In this document: one piece after another, positions 16,087 to 24,514 of the stretch
Position numbering within the stretch: the first letter of the stretch is position 1
Layout of the letters: each line of letters opens with the position of its first letter
NCBI RefSeq assembly: GCF_011758655.1
Contig: NZ_JAAMPA010000003.1
Location: 124,001 to 188,000 of the forward strand
Length of the DNA stretch: 64,000 nt
Source of the DNA: Modestobacter marinus
Lineage (GTDB): Bacteria; Actinomycetota; Actinomycetes; Mycobacteriales; Geodermatophilaceae
Reading direction: 5' to 3'
Translations under genes and position numbers: made by a program
The notes under the pieces: model-generated
Database searches by the model: none
Told to the model about the DNA's origin: nothing
Seen by the model: the letters and a program-made list of their open reading frames with translations, nothing else

Positions 16087-17243
16087 CCGTGCTGGACTAC
16101 CGGCTCGACGAGGAGACCGAGGCGCTGCGGAAGGTGGTCCGCGAGTTCGCCGTGGAGGTCATCGCCCCGCAGATCGGCGGGTTCTACGAACGCGACGAGT
16201 TCCCCACCGACATCGTGCGGCAGATGGGCGAGCTGGGGCTGTTCGGCCTGCCGTTCCCCGAGGAGTACGGCGGCTCGGGTGGTGACTACTTCACCCTCTG
16301 CGTCGCGCTGGAGGAACTCGCCCGGGTCGACAGCTCGGTGGCGATCACCCTGGAGGCCGGGGTGTCGCTGGGCGCGATGCCGATCTTCCGGTTCGGCACC
16401 GAGGAGCAGAAGAAGCAGTGGCTGCCCCGGCTGTGCGCCGGTGAGGCGCTGGGCGCCTTCGGGCTCACCGAGCCCGGTGGCGGCTCGGACGCCGGCGCCA
16501 CGAGGACCACGGCCCGGCTCGAGGACGGCGAGTGGGTGATCAACGGCTCCAAGGCGTTCATCACCAACTCCGGCACCGACCTCACCGACCTGGTCACGGT
16601 CACCGCGGTCACCGGCACGAAGGCCGACGGCAGCAAGGAGATCTCCACGATCGTCGTGCCGTCGGGCACCCCGGGGTTCGCCGTGGGGCAGCGCTACGCG
16701 AAGGTCGGCTGGAACGCCTCGGACACCCGCGAGCTGTCCTTCAGCGACTGCCGGGTGCCCGCGGAGAACCTGGTGGGGGAGCGGGGCCGGGGGTACGCCC
16801 AGTTCCTGTCGATCCTGGACGAGGGCCGGATCGCGATCTCCGCGCTGGCCGTGGGGCTGGCCCAGGGGTGCGTCGACGAGTCGGTGAAGTACGCCGCGGA
16901 GCGGGAGGCGTTCGGGCAGCCGATCGGCCGCAACCAGGCGGTGCAGTTCATGATCGCCGACATGGAGGTGCGGGCCTCGACCGCGCGGCTGGCCTACTAC
17001 CGGGCGGCGGAGAAGATGCTGCGCGGGGAGCCGTTCAAGCGGGAGGCGTCGATCGCCAAGCTGTACAGCTCGGAGATGGCGATGGAGAACGCGCGCTACG
17101 CCACCCAGGTGCACGGCGGCTACGGGTTCATGACCGAGTTCCCGGTCGGCCGGTTCTACCGCGACGCCAAGATCCTGGAGATCGGCGAGGGCACCAGCGA
17201 GGTCCAGCGCATGCTCATCGCCCGCTCCCTCGGCGTGGGCTGA
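16083..17243 (+). CDS. fadE19: Acyl-CoA dehydrogenase (isovaleryl-CoA dehydrogenase/FadE19 type)
   Basis: FAD-dependent acyl-CoA dehydrogenase of 386 residues, co-translated with accA1 (GTGA overlap). Family segments are visible: [14 protein letters not shown] near 129-142, W-I-T-N-S-equivalent F-I-T-N-S-G at about 160-165, and the C-terminal [11 protein letters not shown] and I-G-E-G-T-S-E-V-Q. The catalytic base of short/branched-chain members is the Glu of the G-E-G-T-S-E segment. The context of an MccAB-type carboxylase indicates isovaleryl-CoA or a related branched acyl-CoA as substrate, giving the enoyl-CoA that AccA1/AccD1 carboxylates. Confidence 0.9.
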   Translation: MTVLDYRLDEETEALRKVVREFAVEVIAPQIGGFYERDEFPTDIVRQMGELGLFGLPFPEEYGGSGGDYFTLCVALEELARVDSSVAITLEAGVSLGAMPIFRFGTEEQKKQWLPRLCAGEALGAFGLTEPGGGSDAGATRTTARLEDGEWVINGSKAFITNSGTDLTDLVTVTAVTGTKADGSKEISTIVVPSGTPGFAVGQRYAKVGWNASDTRELSFSDCRVPAENLVGERGRGYAQFLSILDEGRIAISALAVGLAQGCVDESVKYAAEREAFGQPIGRNQAVQFMIADMEVRASTARLAYYRAAEKMLRGEPFKREASIAKLYSSEMAMENARYATQVHGGYGFMTEFPVGRFYRDAKILEIGEGTSEVQRMLIARSLGVG

Positions 17244-17285
17244 GCTGACGGGCCACCGGACCGCCCGTCGCACGAGTCGGCGACG

Positions 17286-18476
17286 TCAGTGCCGGCGCAC
17301 GGACGGTCGGACGAGAGCGAGGAGGAGGGCCGGCACGGCGCAGCAGCACATCACCGCGCCCATCGCCACGGCGTCGTCCCCGGTCGCGCCCAGCGCGGCC
17401 GCGGCGACGCCCGCGATGAGGAACTGGGTCATGCCCTGCAGCGAGGAAGCCGCTCCCGCGGTGGTGCCGTGCTCGGCCAGCGCCATCGACGTCGCGTTGG
17501 TCAGCACCGGCCCGAGCATCGCCACGACCAGGAACAGGAAGACCAGGAGCAGCGGCAGCGGTGCGCCGGCGAGCGCGCACCCCAGCACCCCGGCACTGCC
17601 CAGCACCGCCGTCGCCAGTGCGATGGTCAGCAGCCCGGCTTCGGTCCCGACCCGGCCGACCAGCCAGCCGTTGAGCTGGCTGCAGGCGACGATGCCCAGT
17701 CCGTTGACGGCGAAGACCAGGCTGAACTGCTGCGGGCTGAGCCCGTAGCCGTCCTGCAGGACGAAGGAGGACCCGGAGATGTAGGTGAAGACGGCGGCGA
17801 ACATCAGGCCGGCGGCCAGGATGAGCCGGACGAAGCGACGGTCGGCTGCGAGCCGGGCGAAGGTGCGCGCCAGGGCTCGCGGGTGCGCCGACTGGCGGCG
17901 CTCGGGAGGGACGGTCTCGGGCAGCGTGAGGGCCACCGCGGACAGCAGCAGGACACCGATGCCGGCGAGCAGCACGAACAGCGCCCGCCAGGTGGTGACG
18001 GCCAGCAGCTGGCCACCGACCACCGGCGCCAGGATCGGGGCCAGGCCGTTGACGAGCATGAGGGTGGACAGGAAGCGGGTCATGGCCACGCCGCTGAACA
18101 GGTCCCGGGCGATGGCGCGGGCGAGCACCGTCCCGGCTGCCGCGCCCAGGGACTGCAGCACCCGGGCGGCGATGAGCCAGCCGACGTCAGGGGCCAGGGC
18201 ACAGGCCAGGGAGGCGACGGCGTACAGCGCCAGGCCGATCAACAGCGGGCGGCGGCGTCCCCACGCGTCGGACAGCGGCCCGACCAGCACCTGCCCGACG
18301 GCCAGCCCGACGACGAACACGGTCAGGGTGGCCTGCACCGACGCGGTGGAGGCATCCAGGTGGGTGGCCATCCTGGGCATGGCAGGCAGGTACAGGTCGA
18401 TCGTCAGGGCACCGAAGGCGCTGAGCGAGCCGAGCACCAGGACCAGCTGCCGGCGACGCGACCACGACGCCTGCAC
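17286..18476 (-). CDS. Bcr/CflA-type MFS drug efflux transporter
   Basis: Twelve-helix major facilitator of the drug:H+ antiporter-1 group. The sequence A-L-T-I-D-L-Y-L-P-A-M-P (TM1), G-P-L-S-D-A-W-G-R-R-R-P loop A motif, and R-V-L-Q-S-L-G-A-A-A-G motif C region match Bcr/CflA exporters. From GTG 18476 it has 396 residues; GTG 18515 and ATG 18548 are in frame but lie inside or beyond the operator, so I prefer the shorter form. It diverges from a MarR gene with two dyads between them, the classic arrangement of a drug pump and its repressor. Confidence 0.88.
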   Translation of the reverse strand: MQASWSRRRQLVLVLGSLSAFGALTIDLYLPAMPRMATHLDASTASVQATLTVFVVGLAVGQVLVGPLSDAWGRRRPLLIGLALYAVASLACALAPDVGWLIAARVLQSLGAAAGTVLARAIARDLFSGVAMTRFLSTLMLVNGLAPILAPVVGGQLLAVTTWRALFVLLAGIGVLLLSAVALTLPETVPPERRQSAHPRALARTFARLAADRRFVRLILAAGLMFAAVFTYISGSSFVLQDGYGLSPQQFSLVFAVNGLGIVACSQLNGWLVGRVGTEAGLLTIALATAVLGSAGVLGCALAGAPLPLLLVFLFLVVAMLGPVLTNATSMALAEHGTTAGAASSLQGMTQFLIAGVAAAALGATGDDAVAMGAVMCCCAVPALLLALVRPSVRRH

Positions 18477-18504
18477 CGTGTCCGGTGACCGCTCGGCACG
18501 TCGG

Positions 18505-18532
18505 GTTATCTGCACATAACTATGGTGCCATA
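18505..18532. promoter_or_regulatory. Tandem MarR operators
   Basis: Two abutting dyads: GTTAT-N6-ATAAC at 18505-18520 and TATGG-TG-CCATA at 18521-18532, in an AT-rich island of an otherwise GC-rich region. They lie just upstream of the marR -10 box (18543-18548) and upstream of the preferred start of the Bcr/CflA gene, so one bound regulator could control both directions. Confidence 0.65.
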
Positions 18533-18542
18533 ACTCCAGCGT

Positions 18543-18548
18543 TACCAT
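18543..18548 (+). promoter_or_regulatory. -10 box of leaderless marR promoter
   Basis: TACCAT, six bases, then GTG at 18555. No Shine-Dalgarno sequence is present. Confidence 0.45.
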
Positions 18549-18554
18549 CCGGAC

Positions 18555-19007
18555 GTGACTCCTGCACGTGTCGACCCTGCCGACGACCCTCTCGCCGAGC
18601 TGGCCGATCTCCTGCTGAACGTCGCCCGGCTGGTGCGGGCGCGCACACCGTCCGGGCCCGAGGTGGTGGCGCTCACCGAGACCGAGCGGACGGTGATGCG
18701 GGTGGTCGACCTGCACCCCGGATCCGCACCCAGCGAGATCGCCCGGCGAGCGCGGCTGCAGCGCACCAACGTCAGCGCCGCGCTGCAGACCCTGGAGGGC
18801 AAGGGCATGGTCTCCCGCACATCGGGCTCGGGCCGCGGGGTCACCGTGGTCCCCACCGACCTGGCCAGGGCCAACCTCCGGTCCCTGCGCGCATCGTGGT
18901 CGCAGGAGCTGGCCGGCGTCGTCGACGACCTCGACGCCGTCCGGCGGTGCAACGAGGTCCTCGCCACGCTGGAGCACCACCTCACCAGCGAGGCCGGCGA
19001 CGGATGA
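18555..19007 (+). CDS. MarR-family transcriptional regulator
   Basis: 150-residue winged-helix regulator. The helix-turn-helix region is about 55-90 (P-S-E-I-A-R-R-A-R-L-Q-R-T-N-V-S-A-A-L), followed by the wing with R-T-S-G-S-G-R-G-V-T-V. Flanking helices at about 12-35 and 105-140 form the dimer interface. GTG 18555 follows a -10 box by six bases. The TGA overlaps the next short frame as ATGA. It likely represses the divergent efflux gene and itself through the dyads at 18505-18532; the inducer is unknown. Confidence 0.9.
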   Translation: MTPARVDPADDPLAELADLLLNVARLVRARTPSGPEVVALTETERTVMRVVDLHPGSAPSEIARRARLQRTNVSAALQTLEGKGMVSRTSGSGRGVTVVPTDLARANLRSLRASWSQELAGVVDDLDAVRRCNEVLATLEHHLTSEAGDG

Positions 19008-19144
19008 CCGTCGGCCAGGACGGCGTGTGGCGGGCCGACCTCGGCACGCTGCGCCCCGGCACCCACGAGCTGGTGGCGCAACAGTCGATGGGCACCCGGG
19101 CCGCCGAGCCGGTGAGCGTCACCTCCACCGTCCGCGGGCGGTGA
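19004..19144 (+). CDS. Short reading frame resembling the end of an Ig-like domain
   Basis: 46 codons starting with ATG inside the marR stop (ATGA overlap). The sequence G-V-W-R-A-D-L-G-T-L-R-P-G-T-H-E-L-V-A-Q resembles the last strands of bacterial Ig-like (Big) repeats from surface proteins, ending V-S-V-T-S-T-V. With no upstream part or signal peptide it may be a relic of a surface-protein gene that gained expression through the MarR overlap, or a chance frame. Confidence 0.35.
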   Translation: MTVGQDGVWRADLGTLRPGTHELVAQQSMGTRAAEPVSVTSTVRGR

Positions 19145-19189
19145 CCTCCCGGCCGGCCCGGTCCCGGGTCGCCCGCTGTCGTCCCAGGC

Positions 19190-20482
19190 TCAGCCGACGG
19201 TGGCCGGGCGCCGACCGCGCTGCACGAGCAGCACCCCGAGCACGGCCACCAGCACGCCGATCACCGGCGGGATGCCCCAGCCCGCCTCGTTGCTCGCCCA
19301 GGCGGCGAGCGAGGCGACCAGGTAGACCGCGACGTTGCGCCACTCGATGCCGGGCAGCAGCGCGGTGTCCCCGGTCATCCCACCCCGCCACCGGGCGAGG
19401 AAGTCCCCGATCACCACGCCGCCGAGCGGCGGGATGAGGATGCCCAGCCACACCAGGTAGTCGATGAGGTTGTCGTAGATGCCGGTGACCGCGAGCAGCG
19501 TGCCCAGGACGACACCGCCGACCACGAAGGGCTTCTTGGACCGGGAGTCGGCGATCTCGGCGCCGGCGACGCCGAAGTTGTAGGCGGTGTTGTCGTTGGT
19601 GGTCCAGAGGTTGGCCACCAGGAACACCAGCCCCCAGCCGACCAGGCCCAGCTGGTACAGCACCAGCACGAAGTCACCCTCGCCGAAGGCGACGGCGCCG
19701 ACCGCGCCGAAGCCGAGCATCAGCAGCTCGCCGATCAGGAAGGCGACCAGGCAGGCCCAGAAGCCGGCCGACGGCGTGCGGGCGAACCGGGTCCAGTTGG
19801 GTGCCTGGGTGCCGCCGGAGGCGAAGGTGCCGACCACGATCGTCACCGCGACGGCGACGGTCATGGTCTCGCTGGGCACGATCGCGCCCAGCCCGCTCCA
19901 GCCGCCCACCTCCTCCAGCGACCGCCAGGTCACCCACCCGGCCAGCGCGAGCAGCAGCGGGACCGAGACCAGCGACAGGGCGTACATCCCCTTGTAGCCG
20001 AAGTACGCCGTCGCCCCCATGACGGCGCCGCCGACCACCATCAGCGCCACCTCCGGCCCGCGTCCCTCCCAGCCCAGCGCGCTGGCGGTCAGCTGGGCGA
20101 GGGTGGCGACGGTGACGCCGTACCAGCCGACCTGGGTGCCGCCGAGCAGCAGCGAGGCGAGCTTCGCCCCCCGCGTGCCCAGCGTGTAGCGGCACATCAT
20201 CACCGTGGTCAGCCCGGTGCGGGCGCCGATGCCGCCGATCGTCCCGACGTAGACGCCGAGGACGGCGCTCCCCAGCAGCAGCACCCAGATCAGGCTGCTC
20301 GCCGGGAAGGCGGCCCCGATCTGCGCACCGGCCAGCATCGTCGGGGTGAAGAAGGTGAAGCCGAGCAGCACGATCGACAGCGAGAAGAGCGACCGCCGGG
20401 CAGTGGCGGGCACCGGGTCGATCGGGTAGTCCGGGTCGACGACGGCGGGGGAGTCCGCCCGGCTGCCGGCGCTGGTGCTCAA
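19190..20482 (-). CDS. codB: Cytosine permease (NCS1 family)
   Basis: Nucleobase:cation symporter of about 430 residues with 12 hydrophobic helices, importing cytosine or a similar base. Recognisable family stretches include T-F-F-T-P-T-M-L-A-G-A-Q-I-G in TM1, W-Y-G-V-T-V near TM3-4, and G-G-T-Q-A-P-N-W-T-R-F-A-R in the central loop. The start is TTG 20482, whose TTGA overlaps the deaminase stop by 4 bases; the coupling justifies this rare start. With the upstream deaminase it forms a two-gene uptake and deamination unit, divergent from a PucR-type regulator. Confidence 0.88.
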   Translation of the reverse strand: MSTSAGSRADSPAVVDPDYPIDPVPATARRSLFSLSIVLLGFTFFTPTMLAGAQIGAAFPASSLIWVLLLGSAVLGVYVGTIGGIGARTGLTTVMMCRYTLGTRGAKLASLLLGGTQVGWYGVTVATLAQLTASALGWEGRGPEVALMVVGGAVMGATAYFGYKGMYALSLVSVPLLLALAGWVTWRSLEEVGGWSGLGAIVPSETMTVAVAVTIVVGTFASGGTQAPNWTRFARTPSAGFWACLVAFLIGELLMLGFGAVGAVAFGEGDFVLVLYQLGLVGWGLVFLVANLWTTNDNTAYNFGVAGAEIADSRSKKPFVVGGVVLGTLLAVTGIYDNLIDYLVWLGILIPPLGGVVIGDFLARWRGGMTGDTALLPGIEWRNVAVYLVASLAAWASNEAGWGIPPVIGVLVAVLGVLLVQRGRRPATVG

Positions 20483-21000
20483 CGGACCGTCTCCCCAGCG
20501 GTCTGCGGACCGGCGGCCGGCTGCTCGCCGTCCTCGCCGATGTCCTCGTTCCACAACGCGGGCTGAGCGGCGATGAAGTCGGTCATCAGCTCGACGCACC
20601 GCGGGTCGTCGAGGACGACGACCTCCACGCCGTGCTCGGCGAGCCAGTCGTGCCCGCCGGAGAAGGTGCGGGCCTCGCCGACGACGAGCCGGGTGATGTC
20701 GAACTGGCGCACCAGCCCGCTGCAGTACCAGCAGGGCGACAGCGTGGTCACCATCGTGGTGCCGCGGTAGGAGGGCCGGCGGCCGGCCGCCCGGAACGCC
20801 GCCGTCTCGGCGTGCACCGACGGGTCGCCGTCCTGCACCCGCCGGTTGTGGCCGCGGCCCCAGACCGTGCCGTCCGGGCCGATCAGCGCCGCGCCGATGG
20901 GCACCCCGCCGGTGGCCAGCCCGGCCCGGGCCTCCTGCAGTGCCACCTCCAGCCAGGCCCGGTCCTGCGCTGGGTCCTGCGGGGCGGGGTGCTCGGTCAT
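20479..21000 (-). CDS. Cytosine deaminase, yeast FCY1-like (CDA superfamily)
   Basis: Zinc-dependent nucleobase deaminase of 173 residues. H-A-E at 63-65 (His zinc ligand, Glu proton shuttle) and P-C-W-Y-C at 89-93 (Cys90, Cys93 zinc ligands) make the CDA-fold active site. The S-P-C-x-x-C spacing and length resemble fungal cytosine deaminase rather than the amidohydrolase-type bacterial CodA. Isocytosine or guanine deamination is possible. ATG 21000 has GAGGAG upstream. Translationally coupled to the permease, so imported base is probably deaminated to uracil for salvage. Confidence 0.85.
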   Translation of the reverse strand: MTEHPAPQDPAQDRAWLEVALQEARAGLATGGVPIGAALIGPDGTVWGRGHNRRVQDGDPSVHAETAAFRAAGRRPSYRGTTMVTTLSPCWYCSGLVRQFDITRLVVGEARTFSGGHDWLAEHGVEVVVLDDPRCVELMTDFIAAQPALWNEDIGEDGEQPAAGPQTAGETVR

Positions 21001-21137
21001 GCGGGTCTCCTCGGAGTGCGGGCGCCTCGGCGGGCGAGCTCGCACCGAGGTTCGCCGAGGCCGGCCGGGTGGGCAATGGTCACCGCGTCAGGCATCATCG
21101 CCCCGATCGATGACACTCTGTCGGGAGGGCGGCGTGC

Positions 21138-22670
21138 ATGGCCCTGACCCTGGCCGAGTTCCTGCTGCTGCCCTCGGTCCAGCAGGCGAAGCCGGAGGTC
21201 GCCGTCGCCCCCGACCAGCTCGGGCGTGCCGTCCGCTGGGTGCACTCCAGCGAGATCTACGAGATCGGTCCGCTGCTCTCCGCCGGTGACCTGCTGCTGA
21301 CCACCGGCCTCGGGCTCGCCGGGGCCGACGCCGGTGCCCGCCGGCACTGGGTGCGCGAGCTGGCCGCCCAGCGGGTCGCCGCAGTCGCGATGGAGCTGGG
21401 CCGGTCGTTGCCCGACCTGCCTGGCGAGATCCTCGACGAGGCGAGCCGGCTCGGCCTGCCGCTCTACGTGCTGCGCCAGGTCGTCCCGTTCATCCGCATC
21501 TCCGAGGAGGCCAACGGGGCGATCCTGCACGCCGACGCACCCCGGCTGCGGCTGGCCGACCGGGTGGTCCACGAGGTGCACGCGGAGCTGGCCGCCGGTG
21601 GCGGGACGCCCGCGGTGGTCTCGCGTGCCGCGCTCGCCACCGGGGGGCCGGCCGCGCTGGTCACCCGCTCCGGGCAGGTGGTCGCCGCAGCGGGGCTCCG
21701 CGACCAGCGGGCGACCGAGCGGCTGCTCCGCCGGCCGGCGGCCAGCTCCCCGGTCCGGATCTGGGACGTCGACTGGGGAGCGGTCGTGCTGGGCGCCGGG
21801 CCGGGGGTCGACCTGCCCGGGCTGCGCGTGCTCGCCGCCCGGCTGGCCAGCGTGGCCGCGGTGGCGGTCGGGCAGTCGGGCACCGGGTCGCCCGGGGACC
21901 TCGCCGCCCCGCTGCTGGCCGACCTGCTGGCCGACGCGGTGCCGGGTGTGCGGGAGCTGCTGGTCCGCGCGGGCCTGGCCCGGTTCCACCCCTCCCCGGA
22001 CGCGCGGGTGCTCGGCATCGCCGCGTCCGCCGCCGACCCCCGGCAGGTGCTGTCCGCCTGGGCCCACGTGGCGCGGACCCACGACCTGGAGCTCCTCGCC
22101 GACCGGGTCCGTGGCGAGGCGGTCGGGCTGATCGCGGTGCCCGGGGCGCTGGCGCAGTCCGACCCGGCCGGCTGGCTGGCGGCCACCGTGCCCTCCGACG
22201 GCGCCGTCACCACGGTCGGGCCGGTCGTCCCGGTCGCCGACGCGGGCCGGTCGCTGCGGGAGGCGCACGACGCCCTGCCGGTCGCCGCGCTGCTCGGCCG
22301 CGGCACGGCGGTCACCCGGGACCTGGCCCTGGTGCGGCTGCTGGGCCGGCTCGACGACCGGGCGCTCACCCTGCTGGTCGACGACGCACTCGCCCCGTTG
22401 CTGGCCTGGGACGCCGCGCACGGCAGCGACCTGGCGCAGACCCTCGCTGTCCACCTGCGGCACGGCGGCAGCAAGACCCGGACCGCGGAGGCGATGCACG
22501 TGCAACGGCAGTCGCTGTACCAGCGACTGACCCGCATCGAGACGCTGCTGGGCCGCCCGGTGGACGACCCGACCTCGCACGAGCACCTGGTCCTCGCCAC
22601 CTGCGCGCGCTCACTGCTCGACGCCCGCCAGGCCCAGCAGCGCCCCCGCCGGCGCCGGCCGGGCGGCTGA
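21138..22670 (+). CDS. PucR-family transcriptional regulator
   Basis: Regulator of 510 residues with an N-terminal PucR domain (about 5-125, purine/pyrimidine catabolism regulator type), a central ligand-like region, and a C-terminal PucR/CdaR helix-turn-helix (about 435-490; G-S-K-T-R-T-A-E-A-M-H-V-Q-R-Q-S-L-Y-Q-R-L-T-R-I-E). ATG 21138 follows GGGAGGGCGG. Divergent from the deaminase-permease pair with 137 bases between starts, so it probably controls nucleobase uptake and deamination in response to nitrogen or nucleobase supply. Confidence 0.9.
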   Translation: MALTLAEFLLLPSVQQAKPEVAVAPDQLGRAVRWVHSSEIYEIGPLLSAGDLLLTTGLGLAGADAGARRHWVRELAAQRVAAVAMELGRSLPDLPGEILDEASRLGLPLYVLRQVVPFIRISEEANGAILHADAPRLRLADRVVHEVHAELAAGGGTPAVVSRAALATGGPAALVTRSGQVVAAAGLRDQRATERLLRRPAASSPVRIWDVDWGAVVLGAGPGVDLPGLRVLAARLASVAAVAVGQSGTGSPGDLAAPLLADLLADAVPGVRELLVRAGLARFHPSPDARVLGIAASAADPRQVLSAWAHVARTHDLELLADRVRGEAVGLIAVPGALAQSDPAGWLAATVPSDGAVTTVGPVVPVADAGRSLREAHDALPVAALLGRGTAVTRDLALVRLLGRLDDRALTLLVDDALAPLLAWDAAHGSDLAQTLAVHLRHGGSKTRTAEAMHVQRQSLYQRLTRIETLLGRPVDDPTSHEHLVLATCARSLLDARQAQQRPRRRRPGG

Positions 22671-22698
22671 CGGCGGGGTTCCTGCGCCCGGCCGGAGG

Positions 22699-23712
22699 TC
22701 AGCTGGTGACGTCGATGAGCACCTTGCCGACCGCGCCGTCCTGCACCGCCTGGTGGGCGGCCGCGGTCTCGGCCAGCGGGTGGACGTGCAGCGGGAGGCC
22801 GGCGTCGGCGCCGACCCGGACGGCGCCGTCCAGCACCGCGGCGTTGACGTCCTCGACGGCGATGTCCTTGGCCCGGGCGGGCTCGGTGTAGACGAGCACG
22901 AACTGCCAGCGGGCGTTGGGCACCATCTGGGCGCGCACCGGGATGGTCACCTCGGCGCCGCCGTCGTCGGCGTACATGGCGACCGCCCCGTGCATCGCGA
23001 TCACCTGCGCGTCGGTGGCCGCGTTCTGCGCGGCCGAGACCTCGACGATCGAGTCGACGCCCTTCGGCGCGATCTTGCGCACCTCGGCGACGACGTCCTG
23101 CTGCGTGTAGTCGACGACGTGGTCGGCGCCGGCCTTGGCGGCCAGCTGCGCCTTCGCCGGGGAGCTGACCGTGGCGATGACGGTGGCCTCGGCCCAGCGG
23201 GCCAGCTGGATCGCCGCGTTGCCGACCGCGCCGGCACCGCCCTGGACCAGCACGGTGCGGCCGTTCAGCGAGCCGGGGGCGAGCCGGTCGGGGAGCGACT
23301 CCGCGACGGTGAGACAGCGGTGCGCGGTGAGGAACGGGATGCCGAGGGCGGCACCCAGCTCGAAGGACGGGTCGGCACCCAGGAGCACGGTCTGCCGCGC
23401 CGGGACGACGGTGTACTCCGCTGCCGTGCCGTGCGGTCGCTGCCACGCGGCCTCCCAGACCCACACGCGCTCGCCGACGAGCACGGGGGCGACGCCCTCG
23501 CCGACCGCGTCGATCGTGCCGGCGCCGTCCTGGTTGGGCACCTGACCGCCGGGGCCGGGCTCTGCGGTGCTGCGGGTCTTCCAGTCGGTCGGGTTCACGC
23601 CGGAGAAGGCCAGGCGCACCCGCACCTCACCGGGACCGGGGTCGGGGGTGGGGCGGTCGACGAGCTGCAGGACGTCGGGGCCGCCGGGCTGGGTGTAGGT
23701 GATGGCTCGCAC
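22699..23712 (-). CDS. NADPH:quinone reductase-like zinc-independent MDR oxidoreductase
   Basis: Medium-chain dehydrogenase/reductase of 337 residues. It has an N-terminal GroES-like catalytic domain (about 28-115, with G-V-N-P-T-D-W-K-T-R) and a Rossmann domain with V-Q-G-G-A-G-A-V-G-N-A-A near 153-164, the NADPH loop of quinone oxidoreductases. No structural or catalytic zinc Cys cluster is present. Starts at GTG 23712, preceded by TAGGGG-N6, possibly leaderless. Substrate is likely quinones or reactive enones. Confidence 0.87.
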   Translation of the reverse strand: MRAITYTQPGGPDVLQLVDRPTPDPGPGEVRVRLAFSGVNPTDWKTRSTAEPGPGGQVPNQDGAGTIDAVGEGVAPVLVGERVWVWEAAWQRPHGTAAEYTVVPARQTVLLGADPSFELGAALGIPFLTAHRCLTVAESLPDRLAPGSLNGRTVLVQGGAGAVGNAAIQLARWAEATVIATVSSPAKAQLAAKAGADHVVDYTQQDVVAEVRKIAPKGVDSIVEVSAAQNAATDAQVIAMHGAVAMYADDGGAEVTIPVRAQMVPNARWQFVLVYTEPARAKDIAVEDVNAAVLDGAVRVGADAGLPLHVHPLAETAAAHQAVQDGAVGKVLIDVTS

Positions 23713-23794
23713 GGAGCACCCCTACCCACGGTTCGCCGCCCCGATCATCGGCCCCCTCCCGAGCCTCAGAGGGGCAGGGGGACGAGCTCCGCCG

Positions 23795-24136
23795 TCAGCT
23801 GGCGCGGCGGCGGAGGCGGCGACGCTCGCGCTCGGAGAGCCCGCCCCAGATGCCGAAGCGCTCGTCCATGGTCAGGGCGTACTCGAGGCACTCGGCGCGG
23901 ACCTCGCAGCCGGTGCAGATCTTCTTCGCCTCGCGGGTCGAGCCGCCCTTCTCCGGGAAGAAGGCCTCGGGGTCGGTCTCGGCGCAGAGGGCGCGCTCCT
24001 GCCAGCTCTGGTCCTCGGTGCCCGGGAAGTCGGCGTCGAAGACGTCGGCCAGGCCGAGCACGTCCTGTCCGTAGGTGACCGGCGCCGCCTCGGCAGCAGC
24101 AGTCCGGTAGTCGCTCATCCACGTCACGTCGGCCAT
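23795..24136 (-). CDS. WhiB2/WhmD-like Fe-S transcription factor
   Basis: WhiB-like protein of 113 residues that binds a [4Fe-4S] cluster through Cys51, Cys74, Cys77 and Cys83 (C-x22-C-x2-C-x5-C). F-G-I-W-G-G-L-S is the turn contacting sigma factor, followed by the basic E-R-R-R-L-R-R-R DNA-binding tail. The segment E-A-F-F-P-E-K-G-G-S-T-R-E-A-K is characteristic of the WhiB2/WhmD group, which controls cell division and septation. ATG 24136 is preferred over the adjacent GTG. A 17-bp dyad (24192-24208) lies just upstream. Confidence 0.92.
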   Translation of the reverse strand: MADVTWMSDYRTAAAEAAPVTYGQDVLGLADVFDADFPGTEDQSWQERALCAETDPEAFFPEKGGSTREAKKICTGCEVRAECLEYALTMDERFGIWGGLSERERRRLRRRAS

Positions 24137-24191
24137 CACGATGCGTCCCCCTGCGTCTCGGTCCGGCCCACCGCCGGTGCGGTTGCCGTTT

Positions 24192-24208
24192 CGTCACCGT
24201 CGGTGACG
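24192..24208. promoter_or_regulatory. BldD-like dyad in the whiB2 leader
   Basis: Perfect 8-bp arms CGTCACCG/CGGTGACG around one base. The half-sites TCAC and GTGA, five bases apart, match the outer positions of the BldD box. It lies 56-72 bases upstream of the whiB2 start and just downstream of the candidate -10. A close relative occurs upstream of the c-di-GMP gene at 42932-42950. Confidence 0.5.
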
Positions 24209-24364
24209 TCGAGGGGAATTACACGGGGGTGGTTCCCGAGGCGTCAAATGTCCGGCAGATGACGCCGGGACCCACGAGTCACACCCGCCCCGTCGACCTC
24301 ACGAGCATGTGGAGATCGGCCCGACACGCCGTGTCCAGGGTCAGGTTCTGCCCAGGGAGACCGA

Positions 24365-24416
24365 TCGGTTCGTCCAGATCGAGATCGGCCCCCACGGCCA
24401 GATCTGGACGAACCGA
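24365..24416. repeat. Long inverted repeat (16-bp arms)
   Basis: Arms 24365-24380 and 24401-24416 (TCGGTTCGTCCAGATC and its exact complement) enclose 20 bases that contain a smaller GGCC/GGCC pairing. It lies 32 bases from the next inverted repeat. Function unknown: a terminator for whichever transcript enters, or a small palindromic mobile repeat. Confidence 0.7.
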
Positions 24417-24448
24417 CCCGTGACCGTCCATCGGCGCGAGGACGTCGT

Positions 24449-24505
24449 CGAGTGACAGCTGAGCGGGGCTCCTGGCCGCCGGACGCCCCGCTCAGCTGTC
24501 ACTCG
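24449..24505 (-). terminator. Terminator of the DUF885 gene (21-bp stem)
   Basis: Perfect 21-bp arms (24449-24469 and 24485-24505) with a 15-base loop, starting 10 bases past the DUF885 stop. One of the longest stems in the window. There is no U-tract. Confidence 0.75.
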
Positions 24506-24514
24506 GTGCGCGGG

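Larger units (their letters stand above)
24140..24514. other. Gene-free region between whiB2 and DUF885 genes
   Basis: 375 bases with no convincing gene. It contains the whiB2 promoter area (TGTAAT on the minus strand at 24218-24223 is a candidate -10), the dyad at 24192-24208, a weak GGCGTCA/TGACGCC inverted repeat (24240-24266), two copies of GAGATCGGCCC (near 24312 and 24381), and two long inverted repeats at 24365-24416 and 24449-24505. Base composition dips around 24210-24250. Confidence 0.6.
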
